DNA of 64,000 nucleotides. It comes from Wuchereria bancrofti. Lineage: Eukaryota > Nematoda > Chromadorea > Rhabditida > Onchocercidae. Made by a program: the position numbers and the translations under genes. Position 1 is the stretch's first letter, and each line of letters starts with the position of its first letter. The notes below the pieces were generated by a model. It saw only the letters and a program-made list of their open reading frames with translations, made no database searches and was not told where the DNA came from. The DNA lies in the NCBI GenBank assembly GCA_005281725.1, contig SSBO01000003.1:7662575-7726574 (forward strand), read 5' to 3'. Positions 1 to 12,446 of this stretch are shown here, one piece after another.

Positions 1-1570
1 ATATATTTCATAGTGAAATATTTCAAAGTGAACAACAATATTTAGCTATTTAAATTTCATCTCGTTTGTCAATTGCTAAATTTCAATATCATTCTGTCAC
101 TTTTCATCAACCATTTCAACATCAATTCATTTCTCAATTATATATTTCAATTTTTTGGAGAAAAAAAAATTGTTAAATTGTTATTGTGAGTGTAACATAT
201 ACATGGAGAGAGAAAGGGAAAGAGAGAGAGAGAGTGAAAGAAAGAGAGGAAAAAAGGAAAGGTATTACTTCCGAAATAAAATATGAAAATATTTTTCATC
301 TATAATTCTTTCATTATTATCATTAAATACATTCAACTATACAAATATATTTATATATTACTTGCATAATTTCAAAAAATTCCACTTTTCATTCCTTTTT
401 TAAGTAGTTGCTTTAAATATATCAATTGAAATTATATTCATTGTAAATTTTAATTTCATATACTAAAATGTATATCTATGATATGTATTTCGCATCCTTA
501 CTAGAAAAAAAAAGTTATACCATCTATTATGATTAATAAGAAAAAAAAAACAAAAGTTTTATTTCTAGAAATTCAAAAATTTAATTATACTTCAAAAAGT
601 GCACATGCCAAATTTGATTATTTATGCTGAAACTTTTATTCTTTTAATTTGCTACTTGCAACTATTTGCAATACAGCAATTAAGTAAATAATTTGATAAA
701 AATTTGAATGAATAATTTTTTCAAAAACTTTTTCTTTAAAGAAAAAAAAGCACAAAAAAAATGAGAATTTTGCCTTATGTGTATCAATGTAGAAATTCAT
801 CAAAAATTCATTTAATTCTTTAAAAATAGTCTCAATTTAATGTTACAAATTACTTTTTCGATATTAGAAATATAAATATTAGAAGAAAAAGATTAATTAT
901 TTCGCTCTTCCTTCTCTTTCTTTTTCCTTAAAATTAAGAATGCCCGCTGATTTTATTTAAATGATTGTAATTGTAAAAGTTAATAAAAAATAATTATTAA
1001 TTTATACAGGGATTACGTTGTATATGTTTTTAAATAAGAAAGATGAATATAATCATTAAATAAATATTAATAACATTAAATAAAGATTAGACAAGTATAA
1101 TACAGTTAATTTTTTTTAATTTAAAAACAGAAATTATAAAAATTTTCATTAATTAATTATTAATTTCGTTAATTAGAAAATAACGAAAATTATTTCAATT
1201 AGGTGACTAATAATTTTAGCTGTGGATTCATTTCGCTTAGCTTAAATGCTAGTCATTAATTAATATCAATCAATAATCAATAAATAGCGATATTAAATAA
1301 AATAAAAAAGCATGCAAAGTAATCAAAATAAAAATGCACTTAAATACTATAGTTAAAAGATAAAAATTAACTTATGAAAAATTTCAGCTATAAAAAATTT
1401 ACCCACCCAATCCGATTAATATTTTCATAAAGACAAAAAAATAACGAAATATATATGAAATAAGATTTAATTACAAACACTAATTTTAAAATTATTAATT
1501 ATAAACCTACGAAGCATTAATTAATTAATTAAATTAGTGAAAAATAATGAAAAGGAAAAAAATTGCTTAC
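1..1570. other. Presumed intron at left edge, no exon seen
   Basis: A/T-rich sequence with a GA-rich tract (about 205-250) and oligo-A runs. No splice-framed open stretch with coding-like composition on either strand. Confidence 0.6.
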
Positions 1571-2092
1571 CATTATCAGAATTACAATTAATAGTGTTTG
1601 TTGTTGGTGCAATTGTATCCCAATAGTTACCACTATATCGTGTACAATTTGTTGTAGTATATTTAACACTAATTAATGATTTATCAGTAATTTTAGCAAT
1701 TCCTACTGCACTTGTAGTTATTGGAATTGTAGTATCATTAATATTAGTATTAGTAATAATATTTTTATTAATAAAAATGGATGAATAATTAATTGTTGTA
1801 CTACTAATCATAGATGTTTGTTTATCAGTTTTAATTGTTGATGATAAGAATGTATGATTTTTTCTTCTATCATTAGTTAATGGTAACATTGTATAAGTAC
1901 GATAAAGTGATGGAATATCCAGTGGACCTGGAATAATTGCATGAATGATAGCATTAAAATAATCAGCATTCGATACATTCATGTCATCTTCATCATCATT
2001 AAATTTCTCTTCCTCTTTCGAATTGTTGAAATTTTTTTGCATAAATGCTATCGATGTATCATCCGATTGGTCCAATAATGATCCTTTATGGA
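1571..2092 (-). CDS. Exon encoding acidic and Thr/Asn/Ile/Ser-rich region
   Basis: Acceptor TTTTATAG and donor GTAAGC frame 522 nt open in phase 1 to 1. Reads HKGSLLDQSDDTSIAF at the start, with an acidic patch, PGPLDIPSLYRTYTMLPL in the middle and NCTRYSGNYWDTIAPTTN near the end. No domain recognised; the following exon lies outside the window. Confidence 0.55.
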
Positions 2093-5000
2093 CTATAAAA
2101 TTATAAATTCTTCCATATATCTATTTTTGTTTTCTTTAAAAAGGAAAAAAAAAAAACAAAATAAACAATAGTTTTGATAAAATAAAACAAAAAGAAAAGA
2201 AAATTTCCATAATTTTTATTATGCTTATTTCACTAAAAAAAAAAAAGTTGAAAGTTAGTAAAAAAGAAGTTTTTTAGAAAATAAAATTTTTTCCCATAAA
2301 TTTTACACCTAGCTAATTGAGAATTAAAAGTTAGTGGAAAAAAAAAGAACAAGCAAGAAAAAAATTTCATCAAACTTTTTCTTTTTATATTTCTCATTTC
2401 TTTCATTTTTTTCTTTTTTTTGTTTGTTTTTGATAAATACAAGAATTAAATGTTTGTTGCAAAGATGTAAACAAAAAAACAAAAATAAAAACAAAGAAAA
2501 AAGACAAAAAAAAAAAAAATTTTATGAGAGAGATATTTCGTCAACATGATTATAATTCATTTATACATGCCTGCTGATGATGATGATGATTCTTTTAGTA
2601 AATGTTGCACACGTAATTTACGAACACGTTGCTGTTTCAAACGTCCAGCAGCGTTCGTACGCATTCGTGTCTGTCGTCTTTTACGTTTCATATTTTTATG
2701 TAACATCCACTGTTGCATAACCATTATTTCAACTAAGTAAGCCAATGTTTATTTTTTCTTTTTTCAAATCTAATTTCATTTCATAAAATCTTTGCACGCC
2801 ATGGAAAGAAAAGAAGAAAGAAATTTTAAGTGAAAGAAGAAAAAAAAAAACATATCATCCAATGAAATATTCAAAAAATTTGCTTTTTATTTGAAAAAAA
2901 AAGGGAAAAGAAATTATTTTTATATATTAATAAAAAGATTTTTCCAAAATAACCAAAAAAAAGTGGAAGAAATGAAAAAAAAATCAAACATAAAATTAAA
3001 AATTTCAATCAAATAAAGAAAAAAGAAGCATTTTTGAAATTTCATTGGATGATAGAATTTATTCAAAATTATAAATGATAAAAGAGAGAAAGAATCCATC
3101 ACTGAGCTATTATGAGAACGTAAAAAAAAGGATAATATACACCTGTGTTTACTGTACGTGTAATTAAGCGTATAAATAATTTTTTTTCTTTAAGGTCAAA
3201 AAATGATATAGTGTTATTCAAATTTCAACTATAAAGAAAAAAGGAAAGAAAATTTGAATTATCTACTCTTCTCAATCTCTTTTTTTTTTGCTTAAACATT
3301 GTTTATTTTTAGCAAAACGTAAAAAAAGAAATTTAAAATCAATTGAATCATCTAAATATACTTAAAATGATCACTAATATTTGAAGAAAATATTTTGTCA
3401 TCTAGAATCATTTGAACATTAATTTAAATGCTTATATAAAATTTAACTATATAAAAAAAAAAATGAAATGAAATGAAGTTAGTAAGTAAAGTTAAACAGT
3501 AACAGAAAAAGCTGAACGCTATAAGTGATGATTGAAAAACTTTTAGTAAATAAAGAAGAGGCGGTATATTGCATCGGTATAAATTCATTGATGGGCAATA
3601 ACTAATATTCCCACGGGAATATCAAAGCGTATCTCGAACAAATTTCCGGAAAGTAAAAGAAAGAAAAGAGATAACGAGAGAAGGAGAAGAGAGAGAGAGA
3701 GAGAAAGAAAAAATAACGAATGATGAATGTTAAAATAATGATAAAACGATATAAGATTACTGTCATTTTTGATAGCATACAAATGATATTTTATCATTTG
3801 TAAAGTTTTAAAAAGTTTAGCATCTAAGGAAAATTAATTAAAATCATCCATAAAAAGATAAAATGAAAAAAGAAGAAAGGGATAAGAAAAAAAAAAGAAT
3901 TAAAGAGGAAATGATGTAAAGGAAAGAAATTGATGGTAAAAGATAGCTTTTTATTTCCACTTTCCTTTTCTTTCTTTTTCTTTTTTTTTAATTTAAGTTG
4001 ATGCTTTAACAGGATTTGTCCCAGAAGACGAAATAAAATGGAACGAAAGAATTTTTATCGAAACTGATAAATAAATCTTCATTAATTTAGCTAAAAGAAT
4101 AGAATGATGATGGTGTCATTACTATTATTGTTATCATCAATAGCATTATCACTGTCATCATCATCATTAGCATTAAAGAAATAAAGAAACAAAAGAAAGG
4201 ATAAATAAAATCTACATTACTTTAAATCAAAGAATGAAATGAATAATTATCATCGTTATTATTTATCATTTGTATAATTCTTATTTTTGTTATTATTATT
4301 ATTATTAGTGTCATCAACATCATCGTCATAATCACCACTACATGCAAAAAAAATGAATTAAATAAACAAATAAACATTTTCGTAACAATGAATTTATACG
4401 AAAATGAATATTACTAATTAATATTGTCATTTAGTATCATAATTGTCGAAGAAAATAATTTTAAATATATTCAAATCTTTTTTTTTTGATATTTAAAACT
4501 AAAATGAGCTATAATAAAGTAAACACATTTTCTATATCATTACTATTTTTATATTATTATTTTTTTTCTATATCATTAACAGTAGAAGAAAAAGTAATAA
4601 TAATAAACAGGTAATTATAGAATTAAAACATAAAAATTGATAACGAACAAAAGTATCAAAATTAGATGAAATCAATCATAATGTGATAAACATTTGATAT
4701 CCGAAAAAATCAAAATTTCGTGATTTCGTGATTTTCTTCTTTATCATCATATTTTTTTCATATCTTTAAGAAATACTGCAATTTAATTTTTCTCTTTATC
4801 ACAAAAATATTTGTAATTTTTATCCCTTCACGAAAATAAAGAGCAAAATTAAAACATCGCAGAAAATTGGTAAGTTAATGTCAGGTTTTCTTATACATAA
4901 CTTAAGCGATCCTAAAATTAGCAAAAAAGGAAACTAATTTCAAAATTTTGAAATAGTAAAATATTAAGACAAATATTTACGGAAAAACTATAGCGAATAT

Positions 5001-7309
5001 GAATAACACCGCTAAAACTTAATGGATAATTACTTTCTAACTAAAGATTTACTCAATGTTCATTTATAATAAAAAATTTTTCCATTAATTTGAAATATAA
5101 TCTTTTCTGTGTAGTTATTAATTAAAAATGATATAAATAAACAATATTTTCCTTAAATATTAGAATTTTTCTTACAAAAAAATTTTTTTTTACTTAAAAA
5201 GAAATTATAATAAGTAATAATATTTGGTATTTCTGTGAATTAGTAGGGATTACGAATGATATGGAATTGGATAATAAAATACAAGGTCAAAGGTTAGTAG
5301 TGTAAAGTAGTAATGAAAAAGTTAAGGATTTAATTGTTTTGGCATTTAAAAAATTTTGATGAAAAAGTCAAAAAAAAAAGTTTGAATTAATAATGGAATA
5401 AATTACTGACAATAATCTATGTAGTAATTAATATGCATGCTATTATTAATAAAAAAAAGTGAAACATAAATTTAGATTCTGCTCCTTGCTTCCAGTTAAA
5501 AAAAAAGTTTAACTTTCATATAAAATTTAAATAGTTAGGCTTTAAAATTTACACATGAGAAGTGAAAGGAGGATAAAAAAAATTTTTAAATTAAAAGAGA
5601 TATTTCAAATTGTAAGAGAGAAAATTAAATAGAAAAAAAGAGGATAAACGAAAAGGCAAAAAGTTACAGCTTTATTTATAAAATTATACGAGAATTTTTG
5701 TATTAAAAATAAATTTCTCTCTCTTTTTTTCCCTTCCTTTCTCTCTTTATTATATTATCTTCCTTTTGCCATCAAATTCAATTACTTCAGTTCTAATTGC
5801 ATTTATAAATATTTTGGTTGAAAAGTGCTACAATAATTTTTAAGCTATCATTTCGTATTATTGCAGAAAAATGCAAATAAACGAAAAAGGAAAAATGATG
5901 AAATACTTTTTTTTTCTTTTTACTATAATTACTGTTTGATGTAGAATTATTGATTGATGAACTAATATAATTAATTTTATTTATGAATGTAATAAAAATT
6001 TAGTTTTTATTTCAAATTCGGTATTCGATTATACAGTAGAAAAAGAGAGAAAAAAATGAGCAATAATTGAGCTGAAAAATGCCATCCATTTAACGTTTCC
6101 AAAAACAAAATAAATTATTGCATAACAAATAATTGATAAATTATTAGAAAGGAAAAATAAAGGACAAATTTTGAATTTTAATAAACCAAAATAATTTTTC
6201 TGCAGTTATTGCTACCTTTAAAAAAAATATGAAATGGTTGAAATTGTTCATTGAAATTGATATATTCAAATTGAAAAATTGATGTTAGCAAATGAGAAAA
6301 TAAAATAAAAATTCAATTCTATTAATAAATAACTTAAAAAGTATATAAGCATTAATAAGTTGCTATCAAATGTTAGCTAAGCCAATTGGTAGTAGTTTAT
6401 GCATACTAAACCAATAATTTGAATTTTCATTAAAACAATGATTTTAAATTAGTTAAACAATAATTTCAACTTTTCATACAATAATAGCATAAACAGTTGC
6501 TAATATTTGCGCATATTTTTAATTAATAATTTACATTTGTCAATTAATAATCTTATTAGTCATCAATTATAATATGGTATAAGGAATAATTTATATGCAA
6601 TTAATCATCAATAAGTCCAACACTTCTTAACAGTACTATGATAGTGTGATAATGCAGTTTTTGGCTTTTTTTATCACTCTTAAAGGTAAAAAAAAGCGAT
6701 GAAATTAACTAATAATAGGATAATTATAAAATGAATATTGGAGAGAGAGAGAAACAAACAAAAAAAAAATAAATAAATAAAACAATAAAACTTACAACGA
6801 TGATTTTGAGCACATATTTGTTGAAAATAACGCTTAAAATCTTTCCATGCTTTTGATGTATCATTAATATTTGTAATCGTAGTTGTCCAATTTGGTGACA
6901 ATTTACTTGCTAATGCATCAACTTTTCGTGTTAGCAATTCATCACATTGTTGAGGTGTACGATATTCATTAGTTATTGAATACGTGAAAAGTGATCCGGT
7001 AATGTCACGTGATTCAATTTCATCATTAACAGTAAATAATTCTCGTTCTGTTGCTAATGAGCATATTTCAGTATAAAAATCTTCAAAATTAATCCATGCT
7101 TTTTTAATATCATCTGTATTTAATATATGATATTTCCAACCAGCAGCAAATTGATTTGCCAAATTTTCAAATTTATCCAGCAAAGTATTTCGACAAGTTT
7201 CAAAATTTAATTCATTTGAATTAAATTGTTCCCATTTAATAATGCTATTATTATCAGAATCAATCTGGGATATTTTATATTTGTTTCCAATTTGATTCAT
7301 CAACGACAT
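1571..7309 (-). CDS. Unrecognised multi-exon protein with duplicated C-x43-C module (open at left edge)
   Basis: Three exons (6796-7309, 2571-2732, 1571-2092) on the minus strand join in phase 1 each time and leave in phase 1 towards sequence outside the window. Product in order: a duplicated 45-residue Cys-framed, probably helical module; a basic segment with KRKRRQ and SSSSSA; an acidic stretch (KEEEKFNDDEDD); the sequence IIPGPLDIPSLYRTYTMLPL; a Thr/Asn/Ile/Ser-rich region with NHT, NYS and NDT sequons; and two cysteines in NCTRYSGNYWDTIAPTTN and INCNSDN. Paired cysteines, sequons and a furin-like site suggest a secreted or ectodomain protein, but no signal peptide is seen after ATG 7307-7309, so an upstream exon is likely. 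I do not recognise the family. It could be a separate gene, or a divergent continuation of the receptor gene upstream, whose last exon also ends in phase 1. Confidence 0.5.
2571..2732 (-). CDS. Basic exon with furin-like site
   Basis: Acceptor TTACTTAG, phase 1 in; 53 full codons; leaves in phase 1 at a GC donor (CAGCAG|GCATGT). Encodes MQQWMLHKNMKRKRRQTRMR and then GRLKQQRVRKLRVQHLLKE and a run of serines. It is richer in G+C than its surroundings, which favours coding. Use of the nearby GT four bases downstream would create a stop in the next exon. Confidence 0.5.
2733..6795. other. Presumed intron of the unrecognised gene, simple repeats and a foldback
   Basis: About 4 kb of A/T-rich DNA. 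It contains the foldback at 2854-3053, a GA tract near 3680-3712, and ATT/ATC trinucleotide stretches near 4100-4340. I see no exon. Confidence 0.6.
2854..3053. repeat. 200-bp foldback with about 23-bp terminal inverted repeats
   Basis: The left arm 2854-2877 (ATCATCCAATGAAATATTCA at its start) is matched in reverse complement by 3031-3053 with one base deleted. Weaker complementarity continues inwards (TGC..TTTATTTGA on both sides). This looks like a small MITE or hairpin element; no clear target-site duplication. Confidence 0.5.
6796..7309 (-). CDS. Exon with two tandem C-x43-C modules
   Basis: Ends at a strong donor GTAAGT (6790-6795), phase 1. Repeat 1 lies at 7061-7195 and repeat 2 at 6812-6946; they align without gaps and share C, L, K, LA, W, I, N, D, KAW, F, I and C. 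The 5' limit is uncertain: ATG 7307-7309 is the only in-frame ATG, but phase-1 acceptors at 7324-7325, 7345-7346 and 7354-7355 could extend the exon into a Thr/Ile-rich, repeat-derived stretch. Confidence 0.6.
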
Positions 7310-10300
7310 TGTTGTTATTGCTGCTATTGTTGTTGTCGTTGTTGCTGTCGTTGCTATTGTTATAGCAGTAATAATAATAATAGTAATGATAATAGTAATA
7401 AAAGTAACAATAACAGTAAGTATTGGTGTTGTTTTTTTCTTCTTTTCTTCCAAAACAATAATATTTTTAAAGGTAAAATTTGCATAAAATTCGAAGATTT
7501 TCGAATTACTAAAGAAGAAAAGGAAAAAAAGCAATAATAACAGTAATCTAATAATACTAATAATAATAATAATGCTAGTAATAATTAATAATAAATAGTA
7601 ATAAATAATAATGATAATAATAATAAGAGGCAAAAATTAAATCCCAAAAAGATAGTAAAAAAATTAATGAAAGTGATAGCAGATATGATATAACTGGTAT
7701 AGGAATACATATCCAATAATACATTCTCAGTTATTATTACTATTATTAGTGAAAATGAATCTAAAATATTAAAAAAAAAAAGAAAGGAAAAAGCATTATA
7801 AAGATTAAATACATGTAGAAATAGTTTTTCTCATTGTTCATTTTTACTTATTTCATTTGAATAAAATTATTGTAATTCAATAATAATTAGAAGAAATATA
7901 ATTATAATGATAATAATGATAATAGCAGTAATATAATAATGATATTAAAAAAATGGTAGTAAACGTAATTATGAATAATGTTGATAATTATTAGATAAAT
8001 TAAATAGTAATAATTATTAAATAAGTTAAATATTATATTTAAATATTTGATAAGCGAAAACTGTTTAATATTAATTAAATGAATGAAATATTTTCTTTTA
8101 CCTAACAAATTCAAACGGCATATACAGATATGATAAATGTTAGCTTGGTTAGTTTATGAATATGCAACTAAATTTAACTATTAAAATAGGATTATTTGAT
8201 AAATAATGTGAAGTATACTATAATCATGTATTACATTTAAAATGATCGCAACCTGATTCCATTATCATCAATAATTGAAATATTTCAGGATCATAAATGT
8301 GATTAATAATGATAATAATAAGAATGATAAAATGATTAATAAGTGCTAAAAATGATATTAAAGTATTGGATTGAAGTAAGAATCAATTGAATGAATTAAC
8401 ACTCGATCAGAAATGAGAGTAGATTAATGAGGAGCTAATTAATTAGCTAATTAATTTCATTCTTTTGTAAAATTAAAAAAATATTTTTCTTAAGGATAAA
8501 AAATGACAATTATTGATTGTTACTTCTTTCTTTCTCTTTTTTTACCTCTAACTTACCCTACCAAAAATCAAATGAAAAAAAAAGATTTTTAAAAGCATAA
8601 ACAACAATTAATATATCATAGAAATATTTTATCTTTTCCATCTTTCTTCCTTCCTTTCTTTCTTTCTTTTCCTTTTCCTCTCCTTCTCCTCCCCTCTCTC
8701 TCTCTCTCTTTCTTTTTATGCCATTAAAAGTTAATAATCAATGTCTAAGCATTTACTACCTTCAAATTATAATAGCAATAAAAAGCTTTTATCCTTAACA
8801 ACTAAATTAGAAAAATCATGAAGGAAAAGAGAAAAATGTGAATGAATGTTTTATGAATGAAATGAACTATTCCAAGTGAAGTGAGATTATCAAGAATTAT
8901 CGAATTATTTGATGAATATTTCAAATTATTGGAATATTTTAAAAAGGAAATGAAAATTTTTGGATTAATAATGAAAACCATGAAAGCATAAATTATTTCC
9001 GGAAAAAGATTGAAATTTTTATCTTTTTTTTTTTTTTTATTAAAAAGAAAAAAGTTAAGAATGAAGTTAGCAAAAAAAAGAATGTATAGATTATTGTGAT
9101 AGTTCATAAGAAAAAGAAGCATATATGAATAAAAATTTTTTATCTGGAAAAAAAATTTGATTTCAATTTTTTTCTCTTGAGAGAAAAAACCTTTTGTGAT
9201 GCTAAAATTAATTTAATAATAATAGTGACAGTAATGATAACAACATAATAACATAATATTAGTAATAATAATAACAATAATAATAATAATAACAGCAATA
9301 ATAAGTACTGAAATATTTCCAATGAATTTGTCTGCATTTGATATAAATGTTTGTTATTTTTCACGCTTCTGCTTTCGAAACTTTTTCATTTTATTTCAAA
9401 TTTCAATATTTTTCTTGATTTCAATAATCAATAAATTATGAAAAGAAATCATCAGTTATTAATATTATTACTATCATTATTTATCATTATTATTTAAGTC
9501 ATTACTTATTATTATGATCATTATTTAATAATCTATCTTACCAGCATCTTTCATCTTTATAAGTTAGCAATCAAAAAAAAAAAAAAAAAAACAATTTATT
9601 TTATATCTTTTTGCAGAGCCAAACATTGCACTATAATTTTGATTTTACTTAAAACTTTCCGAAAATATATTCCAGTGCAATTTGTAGTAAAGTAAAGTAT
9701 TTAACGTTGTGTAAAAAGTATTTAACATTATGTAAAAAATAATAATTGAAAAAAAAAGTGAAAAAAGGTTGCAATTTTTTATAAAAGAAATCAAAGCTTT
9801 TAGCAAGGAAAATGCATAATTGCTAGCACTTTTTTATATTTGAGGGAGGAAAAAAAATCGCTAACGGATAAATTTACGTTTGTTCCAAAATTTGAATTTT
9901 ATTATTCAAATGACCAAGAATGTCTCATAGATTGGAGACAGAGAAAAATTACCGGAAAAAGGGAAAACTACCGGAAGAAACTTACTAAAAATGATAATAA
10001 TAGCATTGAATAAAGTCAAAAATTTAAAGCAACAAGCAAATTGTTCAACTTTTGCTCGCTTTTCAATATAACATTTCCGGGATAGAATCCTTAGAATCTT
10101 TTCTTATGATATTTTTGTTAATCTTACTTATATCATTCCATGTTAACATTTTCTCTCCTATTTTTTGTCATTTCGAATTGAGATTCGAAATTTCGAATTG
10201 GGTAAATCACAAAATCGAAAAAGTTTCCATGAAATCCATTCTAAAATTGTTTGTAAAAAAAACGAAAAAATCAAAAAAAAAAAAAAAGAAAACTGAATCA

Positions 10301-12377
10301 TTTTTACTTCTTGTTTAGACGAAAATAATTTCTCAGAAATTTGGACTGCTTAAAAAAATCTCCATAAATTTGAATTTAACGTGGAAAATCTACAAATTAA
10401 CCTTAAACAACGCTTTTTCTTAATTAAATTATCTAAGTCCATTAGTAACGATTCATTGATTAAATTATCAATGTTTAGAAAAAGGTCCAAATTAGATAAG
10501 GAAAAAAGTGAAGCAAGAACAAAAGATAAAAAATACTGGAAGTGTAAAACTTCGATAATCATAAATTCAAAAAAAAAGAAAAAAGAAATAGAATTCCAAT
10601 AAAAATAAATTTCAATAAAGACAAAAGGAAAAACGCCTTTTTTTCTTCTTTTCTAATAACAAAAGAAGAAAATTGAAAATGATTGTGGAAAAAGTTTAAA
10701 ATCTTCTTGGCAACTAAGCAAGTAAACGAATAATTTAGGAATGAAATGATAATTAAGGCAAGTTTAATTAAATATGAAAAAGTTCTTCAAGAAGAAAAAT
10801 GAAAAAAGAAGGAAAATATGAACTGATTGATACAACTAACGTGAAATGTATTTAAACAAACAAAAAAAAAAAAAGAACAAGTGAAAATAAAATAAAATGG
10901 AAAGGTTTTTAATAAAAAGAAGAAAATCATAAAATATCAGAGCAAATGATTTTAACGGACAAAATTTAAAGGAGAAAAAACTTAAAATGAAATTGCTATT
11001 ACTTTAGTGGTGGAAAAAAAAATATGTGAAATGCATGCAGAAAAGCATAAAAATATCACTACGATTCATGAAAGTATATATTAAAATTATTTGTAAAGGA
11101 AAGAAAAAAAAAGCCAAAAGTGAAAAAAGGAAAAAGAAAAGAAAAGCATTTAGTAAAATAAAAAAAAAAATAGAAAAATAAAATAAAAAGAAATCAGAAA
11201 GGAGGAAAATATACATACTGCTAAATGGAATAAATCAAAATTTTAAGAATAGAGTTGAAAAGAAGGCTTGAATAATTTTAGCTAAAATAAAAATTTACTT
11301 GAATAGTCCATTCTGTTTTTCCTTTTTTTCTTCACTTTTTTCTTTTTTTTCTCTTAAACATTTTATAAATGATTGCGGAATGAAAGAATGTCAAAAAAAT
11401 GAAATTTTTTATTTATTTTTTTCTTTTTTGTACTATCAATAAGGAATATTAAAAATGCGAAAAACTTTTGTCACATAAAATTATATTTGGAAAAGTTAAC
11501 AGAGTTTAGTTATTTAATTTTTAACACATAAAAAACAGAAGAAAAATGTTTTTCATATTTTTTTTATTTTACTTGTCCTTTTAGAGGAAGTTTTTTTCAA
11601 ACTAATTTGTGAAAAAAAAATTGCAAATAATATTTATTTTTATTTTATTGTTATTTTACGTTTTCTTTTCTTCTTTTTCTACTTTTTTCGTTTTATTTTA
11701 ATAGCAACATTTAACCTTCAAACTTTGCTGTAATAAATGTAATTCACAAATTAATAAATAATCTTATATGGTTTATTGATTGAAAAAGTAATACTTAATA
11801 TTATTCAATTCAATAAGTATAAAAATGATGGAATAAAAGAAAACAAATGAAAGATAAAATTAAAAGTGAAAAAATTGAGGAGGTGTTAAAGATCTCTCAA
11901 AATTATATCTACAATCATCCTGGCAAAAAAAAGAAGGAAAAAAAAGATGTCACTTAACTTGACAAGGAGACAAAAGACAAAGAAATAATTTGAAAAAGCA
12001 AAAAACAAAACTTAATACCTGTTCTTATTTAAGTTAGGCTTTATCTAAAATCATTTTTGAATGCTTTAATAGTTGAAACTTAAAAAGTAAATTAATATGA
12101 AGAAAATTGTGATGTACTAAGCAATTTACTTCCATCATTTTTCATAAGAATTTTAGGTTATGAAATGGAAATCCTAAAAACGAAACGCAATTTTAGACTT
12201 TCCTTGATGATCAAGCAAAGTTATTCGAAAAAAAAAGTTGGCTTAAGTTTATTTTTTTTTGTTTTCATTATTTTACAAAGTTTATAAGCTTACAAAGTTT
12301 TTGTGCCTTTATACAATTCCTTAAACAGATGTGAAATATTTGTAAAAAAAATTAAACGAAAAAAGGCGGAATATCTT

Positions 12378-12446
12378 TTTGCAACTTTTTATTTCTTTTT
12401 CGTTTTTTTTTAAAAAAAAAGAAAAAAAAACGAAAGAAAATTGCAA
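12378..12446. repeat. Oligo(T)/oligo(A) inverted repeat bounded by TTGCAA
   Basis: A T-rich left half (TTTCTTTTTCG plus T run) is followed at once by an A-rich right half (A run plus CGAAAGAAAA); TTGCAA lies at or next to both ends. It forms an imperfect hairpin about 69 bp long. Confidence 0.45.

Noticed and set aside
7310..7633. Hydrophobic N-terminal extension (Ile/Leu/Thr runs) before the duplicated C-x43-C module
   Set aside because: No in-frame ATG before 7309; the runs are translations of ATT/ACA repeats. Some of it may be exon if an upstream acceptor is used, but I could not support a signal peptide.
10052..10602. Plus-strand ORFs of 88 and 73 codons
   Set aside because: Lys/Ile/Leu/Phe-rich with long Lys runs from oligo-A; the second is also open on the other strand. 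Expected by chance in DNA this rich in A+T.
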